Origin: Bidens hawaiensis
Taxonomy: Eukaryota > Streptophyta > Magnoliopsida > Asterales > Asteraceae
Length of the DNA stretch: 64,000 bases
Reading direction: 5' to 3'
Assembly (NCBI GenBank): GCA_021521415.1
Contig: JAIQDT010000301.1
Location: forward strand, 806,001-870,000
Shown here: positions 44,910 to 55,521 of the stretch, piece after piece
Numbering within the stretch: the stretch's first letter is position 1
How the letters are laid out: the number at the start of each line of letters is the position of its first letter
Position numbers and translations under genes: made by a program
Notes under the pieces: model-generated
Seen by the model: the letters and a program-made list of their open reading frames with translations, nothing else
The model's database searches: none
Told to the model about the DNA's origin: nothing

Positions 44910-46222
44910 GAGAACTCTGGGAAATTATCATTGATAATTTCCTTGTGGAGTTCTTTGGAAGTTGGACATTCTAAACGTGAAAGATGGTCTGCGGCTACAT
45001 TTTCTGCTCCCTTCTTGTCTTTAACTTCGATGTCGAATTCTTGGAGTAGTAGGATCCATCGGATGAGTCTAGGTTTGGCATCTTGCTTGTTGAATAGGTA
45101 TAGTATTGCGGCATGATCGGTGTAAACTATGGTTTTGGAAAGAACTAAGTAGGATCTAAATTTTTCAAAGGCAAATACTACGGCTAGTAATTCTTTTTCA
45201 GTTGTGGTATAATTTTCTTGTGCATCGTTAAGTGTTTTACTGGCATAGTAGATTGGGTGAAAGTGTTTTTATTTGCGTTATCCGAGTACGGCTCCAACTG
45301 CAAAGTCACTTGCATCGCACATGATTTCGAATGGAAGGGTCTAGTCGGGTGTGGTCATGATTGGTGCGTTGACAAGTTTGTCTTTCAGTATATTAAATGA
45401 CTCAACACATTCCTCAGAGAAGACGAATGGTGCGTCTTTCTCTAGAAGTTTGGTCATAGGTCTTGAAATTTTTGAAAAGTCTTTTATGAAGCGGCGGTAG
45501 AAACCGGCGTGACCTAGAAAACTTCTAATTGCTTTGACTGAAGTCGGTGGTGGGAGTTTGGATATGGTTTCTATTTTGGCCCTATCGACTTCTACTTCGT
45601 TTTGAGAAATCTTATGACCTAGGACAATGCCTTCCTTTACCATAAAGTGGCATTTTTCCCAGTTGAGCACTAGATTTACTTCTTAACACCTAGCTAACAT
45701 TTTGTCTAGGTTTTCAGACAATGATCGAAGGAGTCTCCAAAGACTGAGAAGTCGTCCATGAAAACTTCCATAGATTTTTTGATCATTTCATGAAAGATGG
45801 CCACCATGCAGCGTTGGAAGGTTGCTGGAGCATTACATAATCCAAATGGCATTCTTCGGTAAGCGAAGGTTCCATATGGACATGTAAAAGTAGTTTTTTC
45901 CTGGTCTTCAGGGGAAATGGGAATCTGAAAATATCCGGAAAATCCATCAAGAAAACAGTAGAACATTTTTCCAGATAATCGTTCGAGCATTTGATCTATG
46001 AAAGGAAGTGAAAAATGATCTTTTCTTGTGGCATCATTAAGTTTCCTGTAATCGATGCAAACTCGCCAGCCTGTGATGGTCCTCATTAGTATCAGCTCGT
46101 CATTCTTGTTCATTACAACTGTCATTCCTCCCTTCTTAGGTACTACTTGAACGGGACTTACTCAAGGTGAATCTGAGATCGGGTAGATTAATCCGGCGTC
46201 AAGCAGTTTGATTACTTCCTTC
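44910..46222 (-). pseudogene. Athila RT and RNase H, degraded
   Basis: Starts inside RT at [14 protein letters not shown] and reads [42 protein letters not shown] and [10 protein letters not shown] one-base deletion near 45712 and a stop near 45685 follow. The frame resumes [18 protein letters not shown] to TTPD, then a TAG (45341-45343, Trp in the copy at 29.6 kb). Two TAA codons interrupt the [10 protein letters not shown] region near 45270-45285, and a deletion near 44915 shifts frame before the integrase ORF. Confidence 0.8.
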
Positions 46223-46233
46223 TATGTACATCA

Positions 46234-46677
46234 CACTATATATTTCATATTTTACAAATTTTACGTTTTATGTTTCGGTCTAAACTTTGCGAGTTGACAC
46301 ATTGTAACATGCATGTATGTGTGACTCAACGTTTTTACGCCTATTCTTTCCCATTTCACGATCCCGTCGCAACACACAACTCCTACATCGACTTAGTTAT
46401 TATTTCTTATGTTTTACGTTTCGCGTGCGTGGTTCAAATTTTTACATCTATTTTCGTTCGGTTTAACCTTTTTGTTTTTTATTTCTTTCTTTATATGAGT
46501 TTTTTCCCGTGTTGGTTGTCGTTGGCGGTGGTGTGACATAGATGCTACTTGGCATGATTTTACGCCCACACCGCAACGCGGGGGCATAATTCTAGTAGTT
46601 TAAATAAAAGTATAAAACCATCACACAATTAAGATCCATTATTAAAATTCCCAAAACAAGATATGAATTAACCAAAT
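46234..46677. other. spacer with possible Helitron 3' end
   Basis: No gene. The end of a GC-rich motif, CCGCAACGCGG (stem CCGC/GCGG), is followed about 10 bp later by CTAG and T (46592-46596), the pattern of a Helitron 3' terminus. The 5' TC end cannot be located. The GAD 3' end follows. Confidence 0.35.
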
Positions 46678-48683
46678 CTAACACACGCCATTTGTTTTCT
46701 TCTTTTCCGCTACAAACTTCTTCCAAGCATTCGTAAACTTCCTTTGCACATCAAGTTCGCCTTTATCGACCACTAGCCCTTTCTCTTCACAAACCTCAAT
46801 CTTAGCATTGACTCTAGCTGGTAACGTATCGAGCTCGTGAAGCACCTTCTCAATGTCAACCACGAGACGTTCCGCTAGTATCCTTGAAAAGTCTTCCCTA
46901 ATCACAATTCTCAAAATTGTGATGTGTTGGGCATCAGGTGGGCATTGTGTAAGTTGGCACAATCCACCCAAACCGTCTTAACATGTCTGATATTTCTAAC
47001 TCGGTGTGTTGATTGTGGTCCTTTAGTGAAAAGGCTACGAGTGGGACCCCGTCGTTCTTGGAGACGATGTTAAAAGCGTCCGGTTTTCCCTAGTCCTTCC
47101 TTCAGGACTATTGCGTTCTCTCGACAGTTTTCCATTATGTTTTTGTATCCCTAATCATAAATATTATATATATATATATATATTAGTTGTATACATGCTA
47201 GTGATTACTATACATTAGAGTCCGGTCTGGTTTTACACGTGACAAAAGGTTTAATAAATTTTTCCGAACTACTGTACATGTTGTGACAAATCTTTAAATT
47301 ATCGTTCACATTGGAGAATAAGAAAATTATGGAATGTTCAGAAGAATTTTAAATTTTTTATCTCCCATGATAATAAGATAACAAGAGATAATGGTACCCA
47401 AAAGATGCCTTCAACATTGCTCACTAAGACAACAACGTTAACAAATTCTTCTAAACTTGTTTATATTCTTTCATATCTAAAAGCAGTTTTAAATTTAGCG
47501 TACCTAAAGCGATTCTTTTGTCGTAACACTAACTCGAAGCCCAAGCGAATAAGCTGATAGTACTAAGCAATTATTTGATTAGAACCTGAAGAATAATCAA
47601 TTAAGGTTATATATGACAATATGATAAACCGTTATACAACACAAATCAAAACATGATTTAAATAATTTACCTTTGGAGAAGTTGAGAGTGAAAGTTGTTT
47701 GATCAGCACCAAGGTAGTTAATGTGAAAGATGAGTTCATCAGGCAAGTCTTCTTTGTTCCTCCAAATCACCCACCCGACTCTCGCGTAAACAAGACCATA
47801 CTTGTGACCGCTAACGTTTATACTCTTTACCAATGGTAAACGGAAATCCCATTCTAATTCAGGGTAAATAAATGGTGCAATAAAACCACCACTTGCAGCA
47901 TCCACATGAATTGGAGTATCTCATCTACAATATCATAACAAGTTTCATGAGATACAAATTAATAATTTCAAAAATATTGTAAACTTAGACTATGCGTTGT
48001 GGTTTGGTACTTTGGTTAGTTAAGGCGTCACATCACTGCTACCTACGTACGCAGCAGGCTTTAACTAACCAGCCTTTAACAAGTTTAACATGCATATGTA
48101 CCCGGTCTTGGCATTCTTCTTAACTAAAAGGTCATTTAACTTCTTAACATCTTCAGATTCACCATTGAGGGTGGAACCCAAAATAGAAGCCACACAAATG
48201 GTGTTTTCATCAACCATCTCCACAGCCTTTTCAGGGTCCATCACATAGTAACCCTCACTAAGTTTCACTTCCTTCAACTCCACTTCAAAGTACCTTGCAA
48301 ATTTCTCCCAACAAACCTGATTTCCAAATCATAATGTTATTCAAATTTAATAAAACTAATAACGCTTTAACTAAACAAGAAGCAATTTCTTTTATTAATC
48401 ACCTGAACATTGGCACCGGTGACAATGTTGGGCTTATCACAAGGTTTGCCAAGAGCTCTCATTTTGTTTTGCCATTTTCTTTTGAATGCAAGTCCAGCCA
48501 ACATAATTGCCTCCGATGAGCCTACGGTTCCAACCCCAACCGCTGTGTCAGTGTCACCAAGTGACGCGTTGAAGAGATGTGCTATCATGTTCACACAGCA
48601 GTTCTGCATTCATAGAACATGCTCACATATATTAAGTTACAATTAAATAAAGTAAATATTATATTCTTTTGTTTCATGTATAT

Positions 48684-49125
48684 ATAATTTGGATGTAAAA
48701 TCAAAGTTACAAGTACTATTCTGTTCATATATAAATTATTCATATTAATAAAATAGCTACTAGAGTGAACCATGATGTATCACAACATGTGTCATTGCTA
48801 ATATTTTTTAAGGGACCATGACCTAACATTATTAATACATTACTAATAAGTTGTCAATGGGTTAACAAAGCAACCTGCCCTAATGACGATTAAGTATTTG
48901 TAATAATTTGGATGTGATAACAAAGTTGCCATTACCATGCTGTTCATAATTATTCATGCTGAAAAAAGAGCTATTATATTGAACCATGATGTATCATAAC
49001 ATGTGTCATCATTAATATTTTAAGGGTCCATGGCATAGCATTATTATTGCATTACTAATAGTCTGTGAATGGGTTAACAAAGCAACCTGCCCGAGTACTG
49101 ACCATAAAGTATTTAAAATAATTTA
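48684..49125. repeat. ~219-bp degenerate tandem duplication in GAD intron 2
   Basis: ATAATTTGGATGT...GAACCATGATGTATCA...GCAACCTGCCC occurs from 48684 and again from 48903 with point differences and small indels. Confidence 0.75.
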
Positions 49126-51196
49126 CCATACTTTAATAAGATGTATTAGAATATACTTTCAGACATAAAACTACTATAATTACTTGTAAGGATTACCATG
49201 AATAACTTTTTATTGCATTTTATCTGTTAAAAGTAAGATCATAATTCGAATTTTGTTTTTGTTTTCTTTTTTAATGAAGAATTTATGTTATTTGTTTGAC
49301 TTAAACTCTCAACCTTAATGTTTTATATGTTTTGTCTTTATTAATGAGTCACCAAACCTATTAATATGATCTTAATTTTGTTTAGACTCCACTTTGTAGA
49401 CCAAAAAGATCAAATAAATTATACTTGCTCATAATAACTATTCCTTAATTAATTTCAATATAGTACCTATGAAAACTTTATTTTAATTTAGATCAATATC
49501 AAATTTTATTAGTACATTATTTTAAAAGATATGGTATTAACAACAATCGCCATTAAAAAGGAAATAATGTATTATTGAAGATCAAATAAATTTTGCATCT
49601 TATTAGTTTTAAAAGCAATATCCGATTTTAAAACTTTTACATTTCAAGTTTTAATTAGCACTAAATTATGCAGTTCTTAAAAGTAATGTAAATGAACTGA
49701 TTTTAATAATTAAAGGTCAATTTTTAAACTTTTTTTAGTCTTCTTTAATATAAATGCAATTTGAAAAATAAGGCTTGGAAGTTATTGGAAAACAGAATAA
49801 AATGCAAGGAAATTGAACCTTTCAAAATCCACATGTCTCTGTCGAGACTAATCAAAGTAGAGACTAATTATTAAATGGGACATGAATACTTGAGATATAA
49901 AAAGAGACATCTGTTTATAAATCCAAATGTCTCTGTCGAGACTAATCAAAGTAGAGACTAATTATTAAATCGGACATGAATACTTGAGATATAAAAAGAG
50001 GCATATCTGTTATAAATGGTTGTACCTTAATACTTAAAAAAAACAGTTTTCTATGCACAAGTGAGATGCGAGATCCAATGATCTCTTTAACCAAACTAGT
50101 TACACATTCATTGTTTTTAAATCCTTGAAGAAAATATTTATATGTCCATGTGCTTGCTTATAGGTTATCTAATAAAAAATCTTTATAAAAGAATTAGTTG
50201 TTAATTATTTCATACATATCGAATTTTTTCAAACAATCAAATATATTATTTATAATCCATCTTTAATGAGGATAGAAACCTTATCATTTTAAAAGCAAAA
50301 TCACCTTTACCACTTATTATTATTCTGAATGGTTATATATGTTTGTGAAAGTTGTTTTATGAGATTGAGAAAACGGTATTGACAAGTACATAATGTTGAT
50401 TACAAAAGGATATAATATTAAAGAATTAGTTATAACATTCCTAAAAGTTAGCTCTGATTAAAAGATTTTATTATTGTATTATATAAAAACTCCAACATGT
50501 CATGATACATATATTAATGATACCGCGTTTGCTACATTTTTTAATCAAGAGGTTATGAATTAGTTATCGATTAACATTTATTTGTGTCCAGTTCAAAAGG
50601 TTCTTTTTCTTTATTGACCAAATAGGATATGCAATTCATTTAACCGGCTTTTGGGGACAAAATATTAATATTCTCCTCTTTGCAATTTCTTACAGTATAT
50701 TATAGTCTATTAAACTAACTATAAAATAGTTAATGATGTGAGAGAAAGATCTCAAATGCACATTTTTGTTTTGAGTGGCCTTGAAGCAAACGTCAAAATC
50801 TTTTAGAAAAGTAAACTAAAAGAACCTATTCATTTAATATTTTAACTATTAGGGCTTGAAAGATTGTCAAGTTACTCTCATGCTGATCTCCCTTCTTTTA
50901 ACAAGCTAAAATGTTAAAGTTCAAGCTTGATATCGTTCTTGAGTTGTTGAGCACTTGAGCTAGTTCATTTATTTTAAAAAAATAAATTCATACTTATACA
51001 CATATTCGTTTAATATTTTTACATAGGCAACAATTGACAAGCTACCAAAATTATATTTTATATATGGTGTGTTAAATATATGGTACCGTATAATACATAG
51101 AAATGTATGATGTGTTAAACAAGTAATTACGAAGTTGCCGTTTTAATAAAAGTTCGTTTTGCTACTAGAAAAATAATAATGGTAATATGACCATAC
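49126..51196 (-). other. remainder of GAD intron 2
   Basis: Very AT-rich, no ORF of note. Contains a ~95-bp tandem duplication (49832-49926 and from 49927; ATGTCTCTGTCGAGACTAA...). The 2.6-kb intron is long beside the other GAD introns (77-520 nt). Confidence 0.7.
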
Positions 51197-51672
51197 CTGG
51201 AGTTCAGTGGTGACCGGATATTCATCCATATCAACGTAATTCTTATTGATCGCAGCCATCATTAGCTTATCACATTCGGGCTCCATCCACGTCGTCACAA
51301 ACGACGCCAGATTCAGCCTCGGGTTGCCATCCAACATCAACTCATCGTTTATTATCTGATACGCAGCCTCCTTTGGGATAGATTCCTCTGGTATCTTAAA
51401 CCTACAATCACCATATATAATAATAATAATCAACAATCTCTAAACAAACTTCACATCAAAGTTTACAACAAATATATATGTTAGATCTACCTCGGGAGAG
51501 AAGTGCGAACATATCTTGAAGCAAATGTTGAGTGTAAGGAGTCATTAGAATCCGAATGAACGGTTCTTGAAAGCACCATGGTTGCAATTTCTGTGAGTGT
51601 GTGTTTGAATGAGAGAGAGGTTGAAGGAGATATGGACAGTTGGATGATATTGGAAGGTGAATAAGCGACGTG

Positions 51673-51680
51673 CATTTATA
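51673..51680 (-). promoter_or_regulatory. GAD TATA box
   Basis: TATAAATG on the minus strand (CTTTATAAATGC), 94 bp upstream of the GAD start codon. The retroelement starts 47 bp further upstream, so the core promoter is kept while everything distal is displaced by 9 kb. Confidence 0.6.
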
Positions 51681-52196
51681 AAGCCAAGGACGCGGGTTGA
51701 ATAATATACAAAGCTATAAAACAGGGTGAAGAGGTAGGTCCCAGCAGAGCCCAGTTGGACCCGCAATACTCACCTTGAAGAGGGACGTCTGCGCAGAAAC
51801 CAACTGGATCCGCAGTACCAACCATGCTCAGAGACGTGACGTCCTTACGCGCAGTACGCAAGCTGTTCCCGCAGGAAATGCCTCCCAATGGTGAAGTAAT
51901 CTGCCTGTCCCCGAAGCTGCGGATACAAGCCATCAGGGAAGGCCACCCGCGCAGCAAGGCTACACGCACAAGGCACTTAGCTCTCAATCACTCAGTGTCA
52001 CCTGAAGGAATGAGCAAAGCCGGGAACAATCCCGCACAAAGGCGGGAGGGGGAATACTCCCGCCCAACTAAGCCAGTCCGTACGATACGGGAAGATCTTC
52101 TGTACTGTACCTGACGAGGTATGGGCAAAAGATTTGACTAAAGATACGACAGCTTATTGACGACAGTATGGCGAGCAGCATGCTCTTGTACTGTAT

Positions 52197-52380
52197 GTCA
52201 CTATTAGCCGCTGCCTACTCACCAACTCCTGTCATACCACGTGCATAGCCGGCAGTTGGTGGAAAAGGAATAGTACACAGCAGGCCTGGTCACTGTCAGC
52301 CGCTGCCTACCCACCAACTACCAGCAGGGCACGTGCGTAGGCCACAGTTGGTGGAACAGGAACACTATTCAGCCGGCCAC
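52197..52380 (+). promoter_or_regulatory. duplicated 92-bp module with G-boxes in the LTR
   Basis: Two diverged copies (52197-52288 and 52289-52380), each with GCCGCTGCCTAC, CACCAACT, CACGTG (52238-52243 and 52330-52335) and AGTTGGTGGAA. CACCAACT and AGTTGGTG can pair around the G-box. It lies directly upstream of the TATA box and is present in both LTRs. Confidence 0.6.
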
Positions 52381-52405
52381 ACCTCCTTGGAAACCTAACT
52401 TCGGC

Positions 52406-52413
52406 TATAAATA
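52406..52413 (+). promoter_or_regulatory. TATA box of the Tat-like 5' LTR
   Basis: TATAAATA in GGCTATAAATACCCC; the 3' LTR has the same box at 60382-60389. Confidence 0.65.
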
Positions 52414-52710
52414 CCCCAAATGGTATGATCATCTCATCTTATCATATTATCATCATATTATACCTGATATCTGCTCTAGCAATCTCTTAATATACATTTA
52501 TATTTAAAGAGCAATCTAGTCTGATTCTCACGCCGGAGGGTGGTCACAAGGAGGAACCCCCCCCCCCCCTTCTCAGTGACAAGCTCACGGTGTCTGTTTT
52601 GCAGGTTATCAGAAGAACCATCTTTACCGGGTCTAACCCCTCGTGGGAAACATCTATCTAACCCCCAGGTTACCCGTAATCTGCCCGGGGTCCGGTTAGT
52701 GTTTCTTCAT

Positions 52711-52725
52711 TGGCGCCATCCGTGC
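52711..52725 (+). other. primer binding site
   Basis: TGGCGCCATCCGTGC begins two bases after the LTR. TGGCGCC-type sites are usual for Tat-lineage elements; I do not assign the tRNA. Confidence 0.65.
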
Positions 52726-52774
52726 ATAAAGCTAGAACTTCATTTCTTTTCAGTTTTTTCAAACTTCTGGAAAA

Positions 52775-54235
52775 ATGGTTAAAGAAATTTCGGTAACCAC
52801 AACCCCAGCTACTGGGGGGAATACCGGCTACACAGTCTTTACAAACACTACCCCGGTTACCCAAGCTGGGGCAAGTGAAGTAAATTTTACGAACACTACC
52901 CCAGTTACCCAAGCTGGGGCAAGTGCAGTAAATAATCGCTCACTGGGATTCACCGATACCCAGTTAGAGAAACGAACAAGACTCCCCCGCCAAACACTCG
53001 ATGAAGTTAAGGCATGGGCGGAGGCACGTCAGAGGGAATTCCAAGCTGAGTTGGACGAACGCTTGCGTTCCGTCCAACAGGCTGACGAATTCAAAGAATA
53101 CTTGGACGATGACTCGGAGGAATCCGACACCGACGCGAACCCTCGCCATAGGGCAAAAGGGAAGCGTAAGGAAACGGACTCCCAACCGAGAAGGCGTTTT
53201 GGAGAAGCCTTCAAACCAAAAAACACAGGTGGAAGCCCACGTGACTTCTCCAAAACATTTAGACCAACTGTTGCAAATGCGGGAACGTCCAAATTTGCAA
53301 GGGACATTGCGGAAGCAATTGCCCCAAAAAGTGCCAAACAAATGTCCAACATAGGCACATATGATGGTATATCTGACCCAGATGATCATTTGAACAGATT
53401 CATAGCGGGGGCAACCGTTAGCAATTGGACGGAACCTACGTGGTGTTACATGTTCCAAATGACGCTTGTTGGGCCAGCTAGAGCGTGGTTCGATCGTCTA
53501 CCGGTCAACCACATCTACGACTGGGCAGACTTCCAACAGAAGTTTAGCCAACACTTCAGCCAACAACGAAAGTATACCGAGGAGCAATGGACAATCCTCA
53601 AATGCATTCGAGAGGAAGATGAATCTTTGCCAGACTTCATCACTCGCTTCAACTCAAAGAAGCTAAGTCTGGGTAACATTAGCGAAGATCTTGTTCGCGC
53701 TGCTTTTATTCAGGGCGCGAACGACACAGAGCTCATCCGCACCTTAACGGGTAAAGATGGCATGCCATCCACATGGGATGCCATCATGACAGCAGCTAAA
53801 CGCTTTGCGGAAACTGAGAGGCAACTGGGTAGAGATCTCCCACAGAGCACAAACCTCTACACCCAGAAAACAAGAGAAGACAACGTCCTTACCGCCCGAT
53901 TAAACAAAAAGCGGAAGCTAGGCATTTGGCAGTCAAGGGTAAACTTTGACACCTCATCCGGCTTGCAACATCGGTTAGGCGGAAGGGATAACGTACGGTC
54001 GAACCAGAACTCCAGATGGACGCCACTCACCAAAAGCGTCACCGAGATATTCGCCACTGAGGAGCTCCCATGGCCAAAGGCTCCAATAATCCGACATCGT
54101 CCCAATGCTGATCGGAGCAAATACTGTGACTTTCACAGGACAAAAGGCCACAACACTGAAAAATGCACAGACGTAAAAGACATGGTCGAAGCATTTGTCA
54201 GAGATGGGACGCTCGCGCACCTCGTGGCGCAATGA
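52775..54235 (+). CDS. Gag of the Tat-like element, 486 aa, intact
   Basis: Complete frame from ATG to TGA. The N-terminus holds two copies of FTNTTPVTQAGAS, a recent in-frame duplication. Then a charged region (RHRAKGKRKETDSQPRRR) leads to a Retrotrans_gag-type core at about residues 200-330 (MSNIGTYDGISDPDDHL, TLVGPARAWFDRLP, DWADFQQKFSQHFSQQRK, FITRFNSKKLSL). Near the C-terminus is an atypical knuckle YCDFHRTKGHNTEKC. No protease follows in any frame. The protein could support packaging of the element's own RNA, with enzymes supplied by related autonomous elements (inference). Confidence 0.85.
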   Translation: MVKEISVTTTPATGGNTGYTVFTNTTPVTQAGASEVNFTNTTPVTQAGASAVNNRSLGFTDTQLEKRTRLPRQTLDEVKAWAEARQREFQAELDERLRSVQQADEFKEYLDDDSEESDTDANPRHRAKGKRKETDSQPRRRFGEAFKPKNTGGSPRDFSKTFRPTVANAGTSKFARDIAEAIAPKSAKQMSNIGTYDGISDPDDHLNRFIAGATVSNWTEPTWCYMFQMTLVGPARAWFDRLPVNHIYDWADFQQKFSQHFSQQRKYTEEQWTILKCIREEDESLPDFITRFNSKKLSLGNISEDLVRAAFIQGANDTELIRTLTGKDGMPSTWDAIMTAAKRFAETERQLGRDLPQSTNLYTQKTREDNVLTARLNKKRKLGIWQSRVNFDTSSGLQHRLGGRDNVRSNQNSRWTPLTKSVTEIFATEELPWPKAPIIRHRPNADRSKYCDFHRTKGHNTEKCTDVKDMVEAFVRDGTLAHLVAQ

Positions 54236-54527
54236 ACGCTGAGCAGGCTGATCCGTGTAGAACCCCAGCTGGGGAAAACACGAATAAAAATTTCCAGCTT
54301 CAATGTGGAGACTACATGCTGCGTAAAGAACGAGATCCCGAACCAGGTGCATATCGGCTCGATGGCACTCCCATCCCAACAACATGGAAGGGAGCTCAAT
54401 TACACAGTTTGCATGTAGATCAATTCCAAATTTGTAAAGGCCCAGATCCACTTCTAATGGAAATGATTCTCCTTAGAACATCGACGCTGATGATTTTACA
54501 TTTATACTTTATGAACTATCAACACTG

Positions 54528-55340
54528 ATGCCGGTTTTCACCGCATACATAAGTGTGAAAGTCGTTGCATGGGGAAGGCGGCAAAACCCGCATAAACCCA
54601 AAAAACGGCAAACCTTCACGCAGGTCAGTTGAAGGGGAAAAGTTCAGTCATCCCACTAAATGAAAGTGCCGGTCTATCCGCATGAATCATGATAAGAGGA
54701 AACTGAACACTAACCTATTAACAACCGCGCGTCGAACGGTTAATTTATTCAACACGGATATGCCGGTTTTCACCACATAATTACGTGGAAAGTCGTTGCG
54801 TGGGGAAGGCGGCAAAACCCGCATAAACCCAAAAAACGGCAAACCTCCACGCAGGTCAGATATAGGCAAAGTTTAGCCATCCTACTAAGTGCAAGTGACG
54901 GTCCTACCAGCACAATCACGAAAGAGGAAGCAAAACTTCAACCTATTATCTACCACGTTCAAAGGTTAACTTATCCTAAATACTTAGAAATTTCAAAAGG
55001 ATGAGGAAAACCTACACGCAGGTCAGATATAGGTAAAGTTTAGCCATCCTACTAAGTGCAAGTGACGGTCCTACCCGCACAATCACGAAAGAGGAAGCAA
55101 AACTTCAACCTTTTAACTACCACGTTCAAAGGTTAACTTATCCTAAATACTTAGAAATTTCAAAAAGATGAGGAAAACCTCCACGCAGGTCAGCTATAGG
55201 CAAAGTTTAGCCATCCTACTAAGTGCAAGTGACGGTCCTACCCGCACAATCACGAAAGAGGAAGCAAAACTTCAACCTATTATCTACCACGTTCAAAGGT
55301 TAACTTATTCTACACTTGGAAAATTGCTAATTTAAACTAA
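54528..55340. repeat. tandem repeats between gag and the antisense gene
   Basis: The anchor CACGCAGGTCAG occurs at 54616, 54848, 55015 and 55182. The first interval is 232 bp, the next two 167 bp, the longer unit carrying an extra block (ATGCCGGTTTTCACC... GGCAAAACCCGCATAAACCC at 54528 and 54760). The 167-bp units are nearly identical. The array sits between the convergent 3' ends of gag and the antisense gene. Confidence 0.8.
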
Positions 55341-55521
55341 AGTATGCAAGTCATATAACGTTTATAAAGCAAGGAATCCAGAGAAAGTAGCGGTCTTACC
55401 CGCACAAAGATTTATATTTCACAATGATTCATTACAAGAATGGCCGGGTAACTACCCGCCTACAAGAAAATAAATCTATACAAGCTAAATCTATCCTAGC
55501 AGTGGGAAGGGATCTTCAGGA

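Larger units (their letters stand above)
38203..46233 (-). mobile_element. Athila-like element with extra 3' genes, 5'-truncated
   Basis: On the minus strand: part of RT from 46222, RNase H, complete integrase, then 5.4 kb of post-pol sequence with two coiled-coil ORFs, an ORF-1-like gene and a zinc-knuckle-like ORF, ending at the polypurine tract and LTR. The 5' portion (LTR, gag, protease, start of RT) is missing. At 46220-46233 the RT is joined directly to TTCTATGTACATCA, the outer 14 bp of the LTR, so only the extreme tip of the 5' LTR survives. Confidence 0.8.
46678..51579 (-). pseudogene. GAD: glutamate decarboxylase, seven exons, inactivated
   Basis: PLP-dependent GAD makes GABA from glutamate in the cytosol. 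Exons (minus): 51579-51491, 51401-51197, 48603-48403, 48316-48102, 47924-47671, 47585-47533, 47150-46678. Phases agree and donors are GT except after exon 6. Start MVLSRTVHSDSNDS; then [55 protein letters not shown] and the PLP-lysine motif NVSGHKYG (Lys codon 47801-47803). The C-terminus [17 protein letters not shown] is the plant calmodulin-binding type. Lesions: Trp to TGA at 47921-47923; Gln to TAG at 47563-47565; exon 6 donor GAG|TT instead of GT; one-base insertions near 47072-47075 and 46940-46943. Missense changes include ARVGW for the usual AGVGW. Exon sequence is otherwise well preserved, so loss looks fairly recent. Confidence 0.9.
51727..52709 (+). repeat. Tat-like element 5' LTR
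   Basis: Starts TGAAGAGGTAGGTCCC and ends TTAGTGTTTCTTCA. It includes a 92-bp duplicated module with G-boxes, a TATA box and a poly-C run near 52558. Confidence 0.9.

Noticed and set aside
51824..52114. 96-codon frame repeated in both Tat-like LTRs
   Set aside because: Lies in U3 upstream of the TATA box; it is present twice only because LTRs are duplicated, with no family recognised.
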